Shown: positions 8,564 to 16,756 of the stretch, piece after piece
Numbering within the stretch: the stretch's first letter is position 1
Layout of the letters: each line of letters starts with the position of its first letter
NCBI GenBank assembly: GCA_014189435.1
Contig: CP050293.1
Span: 6,267,001-6,331,000, forward strand
Origin: Mesorhizobium loti
GTDB lineage: Bacteria > Pseudomonadota > Alphaproteobacteria > Rhizobiales > Rhizobiaceae
Direction of reading: 5' to 3'
DNA: 64,000 bases
Made by a program: the position numbers and the translations under genes
The notes under the pieces: generated by a model
What the model was told of the DNA's origin: nothing
The model's database searches: none
The model's input: the letters and a program-made list of their open reading frames with translations, nothing else

Positions 8564-8923
8564 ATGAAGAACTCAAAACAGACCGCGCTTGTCGCGGTAA
8601 CGATCGCTGCTGGCCTTATGGTCGGCGCTTCTTCGGCAACCGCCGCCGCCCAGTGCGGCCGTGCCTCCTGGTATGCCCTGCACTCCAAGACCGCATCGGG
8701 CGAACGCATGAACCCGTCGGCGATGACCGCCGCCCACCGCACTTTGCCTTTCGGCACCAAGCTCAGGGTCACCAACAAGAACAACGGCCGCAGCGTCATC
8801 GTGCGCATCAACGATCGCGGCCCGTTCATTAGGGGTCGCGTGCTCGACCTGTCGAAGGGTGCGGCCGGTCAGCTCGGCTTCATCGGCTCCGGCCACACCG
8901 CCGTCTGCATGGCGCGCGTCTGA
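8564..8923 (+). CDS. RlpA-like double-psi beta-barrel protein (septal ring lytic transglycosylase family)
   Basis: A 119-residue exported protein made of a signal peptide (hydrophobic to about residue 29) and one double-psi beta-barrel of the RlpA type. The diagnostic stretch is [18 protein letters not shown], then [15 protein letters not shown] and the NDRGPF motif with the conserved Asp, ending [15 protein letters not shown]. It lacks the SPOR domain and a convincing lipobox of full-length RlpA. It may therefore cleave or bind peptidoglycan in the periplasm rather than sit as a septal lipoprotein. A hairpin follows directly. Confidence 0.85.
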   Translation: MKNSKQTALVAVTIAAGLMVGASSATAAAQCGRASWYALHSKTASGERMNPSAMTAAHRTLPFGTKLRVTNKNNGRSVIVRINDRGPFIRGRVLDLSKGAAGQLGFIGSGHTAVCMARV

Positions 8924-8930
8924 AGCTTCC

Positions 8931-8957
8931 TGTGTCCGGCAACATGGGCCGGACACA
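8931..8957 (+). terminator. Hairpin terminator after the RlpA-like gene
   Basis: A perfect 10-bp stem (TGTGTCCGGC with GCCGGACACA) around a 7-base loop, 8 bases after the stop codon, followed by TTACTTACA. The weak T tract makes it an imperfect intrinsic terminator. Confidence 0.6.
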
Positions 8958-9156
8958 TTACTTACACATTTCGCAGCCGCACACTGAGCCGGCTGGCGCC
9001 TTTCAGGGCCGATTCCCAGTGCCTTGAACCAAAGAAGCATTGGTCACGCCGCGTGACGTATTGCATCGCAGCAATTAGTTGTTAACTTCCCCGCGAGACA
9101 TTTAGGCTCGGCGCTGCTCGTCGTCCCTTCGGTCGCAGGCAGCAGCGGGGTTCTCG

Positions 9157-10434
9157 ATGTTCTACCAGCTCTATGAAATGAACCACGCCGCCTTGCAGCC
9201 GGCGCGTCTCTATGCAGACGCGGTGCGCATGCTCTACACCAATCCGCTCAATCCGTTTTCCCACACGCCCTGGGGCCGTTCGGTCGCGGCGACGGCCGAA
9301 TTGTTCGAGCGCACCACGCGCCGCTACGGCAAGCCGACCTTCGGCCTCGACAAGACTGTGGTTGACTGGAAGAGCGTCGAGGTCACCGAGAAGACCGTCT
9401 GGTCGAAGCCGTTCTGCAAAGTCGTCCGCTTCGAACGCGCCATTCCTGCCGGGCGCCGGCCGGATCCCAAGCTTTTGATCGTGGCGCCGATGTCGGGCCA
9501 CTACGCGACGCTGCTGCGCGGCACGGTGGAAGCCATGCTGCCCCATGCCGACGTGCACATCACCGACTGGGTCGATGCCCGCATGGTGCCGCTGGCCGAC
9601 GGCAGCTTCGATCTCGACGACTATATCGACTACATCATCGACATGCTGCATGCGCTCGGCCCCGACACGCATGTGATGGCGGTGTGCCAGCCTTCCGTGC
9701 CGGTGCTGGCCGCCGTGGCGCTGATGGAAACGAAGGGCGATCCCTTCGTGCCCTCGACGATGACCTTGATGGGCGGGCCGATCGACACCCGCAGCAACCC
9801 GACCGCGGTCAATCTGCTGGCGCAGGAAAAGGGCATCGACTGGTTCCGCGACAATGTGGTCATGCATGCGCCGTGGCCGGTGCCGGGCTTCGGCCGCGAG
9901 GTCTATCCAGGCTTCCTGCAGCTGTCCGGCTTCATGAGCATGAACCTCGACCGCCACATCATCGCCCACAAGGACTTCTTCATGCACCTGGTGAAGCATG
10001 ACGGCGACAATGCCGTGAAGCACCGCGATTTCTACGACGAGTATCTGGCTGTCATGGATTTGACGGCAGAGTTCTACCTGCAGACCGTCGACACCGTCTT
10101 CGTGCGCCAGGCCTTGCCCAAGGGCGAGATGACGCATCGCGGCACCAGGATCGATCCGTCTGATATCCGCAACGTCGCGCTGTTCACGGTCGAGGGCGAG
10201 AACGACGACATATCAGGCCTTGGCCAGACCAAGGCGGCGCATGATCTGTGCCCCAACATCCCTGCCGAGCGGCACGCCCACTACATGCAGCCGGCGGTCG
10301 GCCATTACGGCGTGTTCAACGGCTCGCGTTTCCGTTCCGAGATCGTGCCGCGCATCGTCGACTTCATCACCAGCTATGGCCGCCAGGAGCGTGTTGCGGT
10401 GAAGCCAAAGCTGGTCCGCACCGCCAAAAGATAG
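9157..10434 (+). CDS. phaZ: Intracellular polyhydroxyalkanoate depolymerase
   Basis: Mobilises stored polyhydroxybutyrate in the cytoplasm. The 425-residue protein matches the intracellular PhaZ family: N-terminal MFYQLYEMNHAALQPARLYA, the nucleophile segment VMAVCQPSVPVLA near residues 172-184 where Cys replaces the usual Ser, and a C-terminal alpha/beta-hydrolase part. That part has VEGENDDISGLGQT (acid) and QPAVGHYGVFNG (His). ATG 9157 starts at the family's conserved N-terminus. It appears monocistronic; rhizobia commonly store PHB. Confidence 0.95.
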   Translation: MFYQLYEMNHAALQPARLYADAVRMLYTNPLNPFSHTPWGRSVAATAELFERTTRRYGKPTFGLDKTVVDWKSVEVTEKTVWSKPFCKVVRFERAIPAGRRPDPKLLIVAPMSGHYATLLRGTVEAMLPHADVHITDWVDARMVPLADGSFDLDDYIDYIIDMLHALGPDTHVMAVCQPSVPVLAAVALMETKGDPFVPSTMTLMGGPIDTRSNPTAVNLLAQEKGIDWFRDNVVMHAPWPVPGFGREVYPGFLQLSGFMSMNLDRHIIAHKDFFMHLVKHDGDNAVKHRDFYDEYLAVMDLTAEFYLQTVDTVFVRQALPKGEMTHRGTRIDPSDIRNVALFTVEGENDDISGLGQTKAAHDLCPNIPAERHAHYMQPAVGHYGVFNGSRFRSEIVPRIVDFITSYGRQERVAVKPKLVRTAKR

Positions 10435-10621
10435 TGTGCACCGCCCAAAAGCATGGCCACGGGCTGACCCGAGGAGCGTAGTCATTGTGCCTGGAACAAA
10501 GCTTAACGGCGCCAATCCGGCCAATTGATCGCCAAAACCGGCCGGCTGGTCGATTCTGTTGCACAATAGACGCGGTACTGCCCCGCGGGTAACCATGCCG
10601 ACAATCCGACCGTCGTCGTAA

Positions 10622-10659
10622 TTGACACGGACTGTAAATCCCCCTTAACCTTTCGTTAA
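10622..10659 (+). promoter_or_regulatory. Predicted promoter with full CtrA box
   Basis: TTGACA at 10622-10627 resembles a -35 element. Seventeen bases later a perfect TTAA-N7-TTAA (10645-10648 and 10656-10659, spacer CCTTTCG) sits where a -10 would be. TTAA-N7-TTAA is the consensus of the alphaproteobacterial cell-cycle regulator CtrA. The site ends 22 bases before the start codon of the transglutaminase-like gene. A site covering the -10 region would more readily repress than activate, but transcription start sites are not known. Confidence 0.55.
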
Positions 10660-10681
10660 TAACAAAGGGCGAGCGGGGACA

Positions 10682-11299
10682 ATGATATCCTCACCAATGG
10701 CGCGAAGGCTGCGCGTGTATGTTGCAGCCGGGCTGGCAGTAACGGGAGGCTGGGTGGCACCGGCTTTGGCGGCCGGAGCGATGGCGACCGGGGGCCTCAC
10801 CTCGCAGCCGATCGGCCACTATGATTTCTGCAAGCTGCATCCGGGCGAATGCTCGATCCGCCCGTCCAATCTCGCGCCGGCGCCGATGACCGACGGGCTG
10901 ATGCGCAAGCTTCTCAATGTCACCGCCAGGGTCAATGCCGCCGTCAAGCCGATGAGCGACATGGACATCTACGGCAAGGACGAAGTCTGGGCCTATCCCG
11001 ACAAGGGCGTCGGCGATTGCGAGGACTATGTGCTGGAAAAGCGGCGCCAGCTTTCGCGCATGAGTATCTCGCTTGCCGATCTTCTGATCACCGTGGTGCG
11101 CAAGCCCGACGGCGAGGGCCACGCGGTGCTGACGGTGCGCACCGACAAGGGCGACTATGTGCTCGACAATCTGACCGACAAGGTCAAGCCATGGGACGCG
11201 ACCGGCTACCGCTTCCTCAAGCGGCAGGCGATCGACAACACCGGCCGCTGGGTCTCGATCCGCGGTGGCCAGCAGGTGCTGGTCGGGGCTGTGCAGTAG
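10682..11299 (+). CDS. Bacterial transglutaminase-like cysteine proteinase (BTLCP family)
   Basis: A 205-residue exported protein with a signal peptide to about residue 31 and a BTLCP/DUF920 domain. The catalytic triad is readable as Cys in VGDCEDYVLEKR (residues 112-123), His in EGHAVLTVRT and Asp in YVLDNLTD. An internal ATG at 10697 is another possible start. Family members such as LapG cleave periplasmic adhesins, but many rhizobial paralogues are uncharacterised. No LapD-like partner is adjacent. A perfect CtrA box lies just upstream, hinting at cell-cycle control. Confidence 0.85.
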   Translation: MISSPMARRLRVYVAAGLAVTGGWVAPALAAGAMATGGLTSQPIGHYDFCKLHPGECSIRPSNLAPAPMTDGLMRKLLNVTARVNAAVKPMSDMDIYGKDEVWAYPDKGVGDCEDYVLEKRRQLSRMSISLADLLITVVRKPDGEGHAVLTVRTDKGDYVLDNLTDKVKPWDATGYRFLKRQAIDNTGRWVSIRGGQQVLVGAVQ

Positions 11300-11349
11300 G
11301 AAGCTTCGAAGCACGATCGCGCTGCCGCTTTCGCCAAATAGCCGAGGCC

Positions 11350-11526
11350 GGCGGCGCCCCTCATTGTCCTGCCGGACATTTCTCCCCGTATAGGGACGGG
11401 GAGAAAGACGCTTTCATCGCCGCTTTCGCCAATCATCAACGTCGTAAGCGCCAACGGCGCGGCTATACCCTTCTCCCCGTCACTATACGGGGAGAAGGTG
11501 CCGGCAGGCGGATGAGGGGCAGCGCG
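11350..11526. repeat. Family B paired palindromic repeat, copy 1
   Basis: Two arms in inverted orientation: GGCGCCCCTCATTGTCCTGC, then the hairpin CTCCCCGTATAGGGACGGGG; and at the far end CTCCCCGTCACTATACGGGG followed by CCGGCAGGCGGATGAGGGG. The spacer contains TTCGCCAATCATCAACGTCG, the core motif of families B and C. It occupies half of the 355-base gap between the BTLCP gene and the next small gene. Confidence 0.8.
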
Positions 11527-11654
11527 ACGTCTGCCAATATTTCCCACCGCGAACGTAACCACGTCCCCCATGAATTTTCGCGCCTCTCCGTGAACCATTT
11601 CCTCCCGGCCGACGACACATGGCCGTAGACGGAAACCAATCATGGAGACTTCAG

Positions 11655-11885
11655 ATGACCGCACTTTTGCGAAATGCCTTCCTCGCCGCTGTCGCGGTAT
11701 CGGCTTTGGCCGGACCCGCTCTGGCCGATCAGACCATAAGCTGCGCCAACACGCAGACCAACGATGTGTGGGCCGGCCGCTGTTGCGGCGCCGGCGACTC
11801 GAGCTGCCTGGGCGGCGGAAACAATGGCCACGACCATGGCGATCATGGCCGGGGCGGAAATGGCGGCACGGCCGGCAAGAATTGA
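11655..11885 (+). CDS. Small secreted Cys/Gly/His-rich protein
   Basis: A 76-residue product with a clear signal peptide (MTALLRNAFLAAVAVSALAG, cleavage near ALA-DQ). The mature peptide is about 52 residues, with four Cys in CANTQTN...RCCGAGDSSC, followed by a Gly/His/Asp tail (GGGNNGHDHGDHGRGG). ATG 11655 is 12 codons inside the longer open frame and fits the signal peptide. The four Cys and the His-rich tail suggest disulphides or metal binding; no known family is recognised. Confidence 0.6.
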   Translation: MTALLRNAFLAAVAVSALAGPALADQTISCANTQTNDVWAGRCCGAGDSSCLGGGNNGHDHGDHGRGGNGGTAGKN

Positions 11886-11902
11886 TTTCACCACTGCAGC
11901 TT

Positions 11903-11937
11903 GCCGGCGAGCGTCTCAAATCGAGGCGAACGCCGGC
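11903..11937. terminator. Possible bidirectional hairpin between convergent genes
   Basis: GCCGGCG (11903-11909) pairs with CGCCGGC (11931-11937), and an inner CGTCTC/GAGGCG stem extends the structure. It lies between the stops of the convergent small secreted protein and XRE regulator genes. No strong T run follows on either strand. Confidence 0.4.
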
Positions 11938-11961
11938 AGGCCAGTTTGATGCAGCGCAGGA

Positions 11962-12330
11962 TTATGGCCGTCGGTCCAGTGCCGCGCGGATCGAAGCGGT
12001 GATGCGGCGAAGCTCTGCTTCGTCGAGCTTTTCGATATTCTCGGCTAGCAGATTGGCAAGCTCGGTGGCGGCGGGGTTCAGGCCCGACGTGTCGAGTTTC
12101 ACACGCGGATGCGAGGCTTCGGCCAGCCGCGCGAGCTCCTCGGCGTCGTCCCAGATGATGTTGAAATAGCCGATGATCTTCTGGATCAGCGTCCAGGTCG
12201 GCGCGCCACGCCTGCCATGCTCGAGCGCCGACAGATAGGCGGCGCTGACGCCGATCGCCGCCGCCATGTCCTTCTGGCTGACACCGCGTTCGCTTCTGAG
12301 CGCCCGCAGCTTCTCGCCGAACGGGGTCAT
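11962..12330 (-). CDS. XRE-family helix-turn-helix transcriptional regulator
   Basis: A 122-residue DNA-binding protein. The Cro/CI-type HTH spans residues 5-60, with GVSQKDMAAAIGVSAAYLSA as the helix-turn-helix; the C-terminal half is a short helical region of unknown role. It is the last gene of the mltA-smr-xre chain and overlaps the smr stop by four bases, so all three are probably co-translated. Its targets are unknown; regulation of its own envelope operon is possible. Confidence 0.85.
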   Translation of the reverse strand: MTPFGEKLRALRSERGVSQKDMAAAIGVSAAYLSALEHGRRGAPTWTLIQKIIGYFNIIWDDAEELARLAEASHPRVKLDTSGLNPAATELANLLAENIEKLDEAELRRITASIRAALDRRP

Positions 12331-12866
12331 GCACCTGGCCTCACGATGCGCCGGAGCCTGATGTAAAGGGCGCCCGAGCCGCCATGGTTGCGGGCGGCAT
12401 GGTCGTGGCTGGAGACCAGCGGCCGGAAGGCGGGCGTCGACAGCCAGGCGGGCACGGCGCGCCGCAAGACGCCATCGCCACCCGAGGAAGACCCCTTGCC
12501 GGTGATGACCAGGACATAGCGGATGCCGCCGGCATGCGCCCGGTGCAGGAACGAAAACAGCAGCGAATAGGCCTCGTCCTGCGTCATGCCGTGCAGGTCG
12601 ACGCGACCCTCGATCGGCAGCCGGCCCTTCGACAATTTATCCAGCGTCGGCTCGTCGAGGCGGTGCGTGACATGCTGAGCTTTCGGCTTTGCGACCCCTG
12701 CGGCGTTGGCGGCAGTCTGAGCCGGTTGCGGCGGTGTCGGCCTGGCCTCGGCGGCAATTTCAGGGACATCGACGGCGATCCTGCCCTTGAGCGGCCTGGC
12801 CGTGCGCGCCACCAGGTTCCACAGAACCCGGTCGTCCTCGCTGAGTTTGTCCGGACGCCGGGTCAT
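12327..12866 (-). CDS. Smr-domain protein
   Basis: A 179-residue protein with a C-terminal Smr domain (residues about 90-175). The LDxHG-type motif is VDLHGMTQDEAYSLLFSFL and the second motif is GKGSSSGGDGVLRRAVPAWL. The N-terminal half is a Pro/Ala-rich linker. Smr domains act as nucleases on DNA or on mRNA in stalled ribosomes; this stand-alone small form is common in alphaproteobacteria and not well defined. ATG 12866 overlaps the mltA stop (ATGA). The longer frame reading into mltA is rejected. Confidence 0.88.
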   Translation of the reverse strand: MTRRPDKLSEDDRVLWNLVARTARPLKGRIAVDVPEIAAEARPTPPQPAQTAANAAGVAKPKAQHVTHRLDEPTLDKLSKGRLPIEGRVDLHGMTQDEAYSLLFSFLHRAHAGGIRYVLVITGKGSSSGGDGVLRRAVPAWLSTPAFRPLVSSHDHAARNHGGSGALYIRLRRIVRPGA

Positions 12867-13987
12867 CGGACCGCACCCGGAACGAGCGCGCGCGGCACCA
12901 GCGCATAAAAATCGGCCGCATTGCGCACCACGCCGGCGATCTCGCCGGCGGCATCGCCCGAACCGGCGAAGAGATCTCCGCGCGCGGGTCCGGTGATGGC
13001 CGAGCCGGTGTCCTGCGCGATCATCAGGCGGCGGAACGGCTTTGCGTCGAAGGCGGTGAGTGTCGGCGCGTCGATGTAGAACGGCGTGCCGAAAGTGTGC
13101 AGCAGGCGGTCGACGGCAATGGAGCGTCCCGGCGTCAGCGGCACCTTGGCGGCGGCGATCGGGCCAAGGGCTGCGTCCTCGACATGGGCCTTGCGGAAGA
13201 AGATGTAGGAGCGGTTCTGCCACAGGATCTCGTCGACGCGATCCGGATGCGCCTTGAACCAGGCTCGGATCGACTGCATCGTCACTTTCTCGAGCGGGAT
13301 TTCGCCTGACACACTCAGGACCTTGCCGGGCCCGGTAAAGCGCTGGCCGGATTTGGCGGCATAGGTGACGCGGTCAAGCCGGCCGTCGGTCATGGCGAGC
13401 CGCGCCGCGCCCTGCACGTGAATGAAGAAGGCATCGACCTTGCCGGCCAGCCAGGCGATTTCCAGGCCCTTGCCGACAAGCGCGCCGCGCTCGATCTCGC
13501 CGCGATCGAAATACGCGACCGGCCCGTCCGGCGTCTGCCGCGCGAAGGCAAGGTAGGGATCCATGTCGGGCGGCCGATTGCTGTCGTCGATATCGACGAG
13601 ATCGGCCGGGCGAGAGAGCAGCGGTACCGAAAAGCGGTCCGTTCGTACCGGCGATGCCTCGACCACCGGCTCGTAGAAACCGGTGACGAGGCCGGCGCCA
13701 CCAGTCTCTGCGTGGACAAGCACGGGGACAAAATGGCGTTCGAAGAAGGCGCGGGCTTCCTCCCGATCCAGAAGTGGCGACCGATTCGCCGGCGAAACAA
13801 TGCGGGCCTCGGCGTAGGCGTCGGCAAAGGCGCCGAAGTCGACGCCGAGCGCACCGCTGCGGTAGGCTTTGGTCAGGACATGAAAGGCCGAGCGGCTAAA
13901 GGCAGCGAAAGCCGCCAGATGGTCGTCGTCCTCCCAGCCAGGGAGGTCAGCGAAAGATTTTCCGACAAAGAGAGGCGATAGCGACAC
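12863..13987 (-). CDS. mltA: Membrane-bound lytic murein transglycosylase A
   Basis: Cleaves the MurNAc-GlcNAc bond of peptidoglycan, forming 1,6-anhydro ends. The 374-residue product has the MltA domain (GLVTGFYEPVVEAS near residue 99, FFIHVQGAARL near 186) and a C-terminal 3D domain (IAQDTGSAITGPARGDLF, with two of the conserved Asp). The start is GTG 13987; there is no obvious signal peptide or lipobox, which is common in rhizobial annotations and may mean the start is imperfect. It lies 24 bases after the Tim44-like gene and overlaps smr. Confidence 0.92.
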   Translation of the reverse strand: MSLSPLFVGKSFADLPGWEDDDHLAAFAAFSRSAFHVLTKAYRSGALGVDFGAFADAYAEARIVSPANRSPLLDREEARAFFERHFVPVLVHAETGGAGLVTGFYEPVVEASPVRTDRFSVPLLSRPADLVDIDDSNRPPDMDPYLAFARQTPDGPVAYFDRGEIERGALVGKGLEIAWLAGKVDAFFIHVQGAARLAMTDGRLDRVTYAAKSGQRFTGPGKVLSVSGEIPLEKVTMQSIRAWFKAHPDRVDEILWQNRSYIFFRKAHVEDAALGPIAAAKVPLTPGRSIAVDRLLHTFGTPFYIDAPTLTAFDAKPFRRLMIAQDTGSAITGPARGDLFAGSGDAAGEIAGVVRNAADFYALVPRALVPGAVR

Positions 13988-14011
13988 CGGAGCCTCGCCG
14001 CGTATCCGAAC

Positions 14012-14719
14012 TCAGTCTTCTTCCTCGGTGGCGACGAGCTTCCAGTTCGGATCGCGCGAGCGCGTGTCGCGGGCGAAGGTCCAGACATCCTTGACCTCGG
14101 CGACGGTTTCCGGATCGCCGTCGATGACGGCGCCGGCCTTGTCGCGGGTCGCCGAAATCAGCTCGCTGATGATGCGCAGCGTGACATGCGCCTCGCCGCC
14201 CTTCATCTCGGCCGAGACGATGTCGGCCTTGTCGATGCCGACGAAGGAGGACTGGATCTTTTCCGCCTTGGCCTCGCGCTCGCCGATCGCGGCGACAAAG
14301 CCGTCAAAGACTTCGCGCGACAACAGGTTCTTCAGCGTTTTGCGGTCGCCGTCGGCATAGGCCATGACGATCATCTCGTAGGCCATCTTGGCGCCGTCGA
14401 CAAAACCCTTCGGCTCGAAGGACGGGTCGTTGTCCTTGATCGTGCGCAGGCCCTTGTTGAGGTCGGTGTCGGGCTTGGCAAAAGCGTCGATCGCCGCATA
14501 GGTGTCGGCAGCCGCCGGCTCACCGGGCAGACGCTTGCGCGGCAGCGAAACGACATTTTCGGATTTCTGCGCGGCATCCTTGTCGCTGCGGGCCGCCGTA
14601 TAGGGATCGAAGGGCGGCCGTTCGCTGCCGGTACGACGGCCCAGCACATTGCGCAGCTGGAAAAAGATGACCACCGCCGCAATCAGGAAGAAAATCGTGC
14701 CGAAGTCGAAGAATCCCAT
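14012..14719 (-). CDS. Tim44-like domain protein
   Basis: A 235-residue protein with one N-terminal transmembrane helix (FGTIFFLIAAVVIFFQL) and a C-terminal Tim44-like domain (residues about 100-235) related to the membrane-anchoring part of mitochondrial Tim44. Alphaproteobacterial homologues are inner-membrane proteins of poorly known role. ATG 14719 is chosen; a TTG four codons upstream also has a possible ribosome binding site (AGGGA) and cannot be excluded. It is the first gene of the leftward mltA-smr-xre group and divergent from fxsA-secB. Confidence 0.85.
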   Translation of the reverse strand: MGFFDFGTIFFLIAAVVIFFQLRNVLGRRTGSERPPFDPYTAARSDKDAAQKSENVVSLPRKRLPGEPAAADTYAAIDAFAKPDTDLNKGLRTIKDNDPSFEPKGFVDGAKMAYEMIVMAYADGDRKTLKNLLSREVFDGFVAAIGEREAKAEKIQSSFVGIDKADIVSAEMKGGEAHVTLRIISELISATRDKAGAVIDGDPETVAEVKDVWTFARDTRSRDPNWKLVATEEED

Positions 14720-14936
14720 ATCTTCCGCCAATCAATCCCTGCCTTGTGGCCGGACCGTCAGGCCCAATGGCCGCGGTCGCATAGCGTTCAACATTCAAAG
14801 CATATAGAACGCAAGGCGCAATCATTCAAATCAAAGGCAGGCATACCTATCTAACAGCCTCAGTGCCAGCGGCGATTGCTCTCCAGGGGCCAAAACAACC
14901 GAAACGGCCAAAACGATCGAAAAAGGTTGGCAAGAC

Positions 14937-15437
14937 TTGCGCATTTCGTTCCTTCCGCTTTTTCTCCTGGCACTTCCGCTGCTGGAAATCGCCGGCTTCG
15001 TGGTTGTCGGACGCCAGGTTGGCGCCTTGGCGACAGTCGGCCTGGTGCTGGCATCGAGTATCGCCGGCGCGCTGCTGCTCCGGCATCAGGGTTTCAGCGT
15101 CATGACGCGGATCCGGACCGAAATGGACGCCGGCCGCGATCCAAGCCGTCAGCTGGCGCATGGCGCCATGATCGTGCTGGCGGCGATCTTGTTGATCATT
15201 CCCGGCTTCATCACGGACATTATCGGCCTGCTGCTGTTCCTGCCGCCGGTCCGCGACCTCGCCTGGCGGGCGCTGAAGGGCCGCGTCGTACTGGCCACCA
15301 ATTTCTCGACCGGCGGCTTCCGCGGCCGGCAGCGCGACAAGACCATCGACCTCGACGATGGCGATTATTCGCGCGAGGACGATTTCAAGCGCGGCCCGGA
15401 TCACAATCCGCCCTGGCGCCGTCTGAAGGACGACTAG
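14937..15437 (+). CDS. fxsA: FxsA family inner-membrane protein
   Basis: A 166-residue membrane protein with four hydrophobic segments within residues 5-110 and a charged cytoplasmic tail (RDKTIDLDDGDYSREDDFKR). FxsA of E. coli relieves phage T7 exclusion by F plasmids; its normal role is uncertain. The start appears to be TTG 14937, because no ATG or GTG fits the conserved N-terminus (RISFLPLFLLALPLLEI). It is followed by secB on the same strand, the usual rhizobial order. Confidence 0.85.
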   Translation: MRISFLPLFLLALPLLEIAGFVVVGRQVGALATVGLVLASSIAGALLLRHQGFSVMTRIRTEMDAGRDPSRQLAHGAMIVLAAILLIIPGFITDIIGLLLFLPPVRDLAWRALKGRVVLATNFSTGGFRGRQRDKTIDLDDGDYSREDDFKRGPDHNPPWRRLKDD

Positions 15438-15566
15438 GCCGCCGTCCCCCACATCCCGAGGCCGGGAAGCAAGGCGGCAAACCTTGTCTTGTCATCCCCG
15501 CCATGGTAGCGAACGCCCGATTTCAATTCGGTCAGCGACGCTGCCCAGGCAAGAGGACGAAGGCTT

Positions 15567-16070
15567 ATGGCCAGCAAAGATGACGCGCCGGTCGGCGCAG
15601 CCAACGGAAACGGCAACACCGCGGCGCAGCCGTCGCTCAACGTGCTGGCGCAGTATGTGAAGGACCTTTCCTTCGAAAGCCCCGGCGCGCCGAATTCGCT
15701 GCGCGGCCGCGACAAGGCGCCCGGCATCGCCATCAACGTCAACGTCAACGCCAACCCGCTCTCCGACAAGCAGTTCGACGTCAATTTGACGCTGAACGCC
15801 AAGGCATCCTTCGACCAGGAAGTGCTGTTCAATGTCGAGCTGGTCTATGGCGGCGTGTTCGCCATCGCAGGCTTCCCGCAGGAACACATGCTGCCGATCC
15901 TGTTCATCGAATGCCCGCGCCTTTTGTTCCCGTTCGCCCGTCAGATCATCGCCGAAGCAACCCGCAATGGCGGCTTCCCGCCGCTGATGCTCGACCCGAT
16001 CGACTTCGCGCAGATGTTCCAGCAGAAGCTGGCCGAGGACCAGGCGGCGTCGAAGGCCCAGGTAAGCTGA
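15567..16070 (+). CDS. secB: Protein-export chaperone SecB
   Basis: Cytoplasmic tetrameric chaperone that keeps preproteins unfolded and hands them to SecA. The 167-residue protein shows the SecB core: [18 protein letters not shown] near residues 24-41, [11 protein letters not shown] near 90-100 and the C-terminal [20 protein letters not shown] 15567 is preceded by AAGAGGACGAAGG. An intrinsic terminator follows 26 bases after the stop. Confidence 0.96.
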   Translation: MASKDDAPVGAANGNGNTAAQPSLNVLAQYVKDLSFESPGAPNSLRGRDKAPGIAINVNVNANPLSDKQFDVNLTLNAKASFDQEVLFNVELVYGGVFAIAGFPQEHMLPILFIECPRLLFPFARQIIAEATRNGGFPPLMLDPIDFAQMFQQKLAEDQAASKAQVS

Positions 16071-16096
16071 GGCAGGCTGCCACGGATTGTGAAAAG

Positions 16097-16119
16097 CCCG
16101 GCCTCGTGCCGGGTTTTTT
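16097..16119 (+). terminator. Intrinsic terminator of secB
   Basis: CCCGGC (16097-16102) pairs with GCCGGG (16108-16113) around CTCGT and is followed by six T. AAAA precedes the stem. It is a textbook rho-independent terminator. Confidence 0.9.
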
Positions 16120-16164
16120 GTTTTGGGGGGTGCGCGAGAGACAGCTAAGATGCTGGAGGGACCT

Positions 16165-16743
16165 CGCGCCTTCGAGGGTAGCGCGGCCCTCCCCGTCTTC
16201 GTCATCCTAGGGCGGAGCAAGGAGCGCAGCGACGCAGCGCAGACCCTAGGATCCATGCCGTGACGTTTGCCTTAGAATGCAACGGATCAGAATGGCGCTT
16301 GTCCCCGCGCCTGTGCTCGGTACGCTAAAACTATGACCGGCTACGTCTACATGACCGCAAGCCAGAAGCGCGGCACGATCTATATTGGTGTCACCAACGA
16401 TCTCGGCCGCCGCATGCCGGAGCACAAATCCAGTGAAGGCTCGCGCTTCACCAGCCGTTACGGCGTTCAACGGCTGGTCTGGTACGAAGAATATTTCGAT
16501 ATCACCGATGCCATCCAGCGCGAGAAGTCGCTGAAGCGCTGGCCGCGCCAATGGAAGATCGAATTAATCGAAAAGGCCAATCCGGAATGGTTCGAGCTGT
16601 TTCGCGGGACGGGGTGGTAGGCGTTCGGTTTCTTGCACCGCCGGAGCACTGCATCACTGTCACGGCATGGATCCTAGGGTCTGCGCCGCGTCGCTTCGCT
16701 CCTTGCTCCGCCCTAGGATGACGAAGACGCGAAGGTTTTCGGC
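16165..16743. mobile_element. Family A GIY-YIG cassette, copy 2
   Basis: About 580 bp with the same organisation as 3403-3966 but in the opposite orientation. The left arm core at 16197-16263 runs GTCTTCGTCATCCTAGGGCG to GATCCATGCCGTGAC. The right arm core at 16660-16727 is its inverted match, and the nuclease gene lies between. The segment between the left arm and the gene (GTTTGCC...GAATGC...GCGGATCAGAATGGCGCTTG-like) matches the corresponding segment of copy 1. It lies between the secB terminator and the dnaQ stop, interrupting nothing. Confidence 0.65.
16333..16620 (+). CDS. GIY-YIG nuclease family protein, cassette copy 2
   Basis: A 95-residue GIY-YIG/URI-type endonuclease, 88 of 95 residues identical to the product of 3527-3814. 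Most differences cluster around residues 28-38 (RRMPEHKSSEGSRFT here). The catalytic features GYVYM, YIGVTNDLGRR and QREKSLKRW are intact, so the gene is probably functional. The start is ATG 16333. There is no strong Shine-Dalgarno sequence upstream, only CGGTACGC and an A-rich stretch. Its conservation at a second site with the same arms argues that gene and arms move together. Confidence 0.88.
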   Translation: MTGYVYMTASQKRGTIYIGVTNDLGRRMPEHKSSEGSRFTSRYGVQRLVWYEEYFDITDAIQREKSLKRWPRQWKIELIEKANPEWFELFRGTGW

Positions 16744-16756
16744 TAACAGTTTGCGA

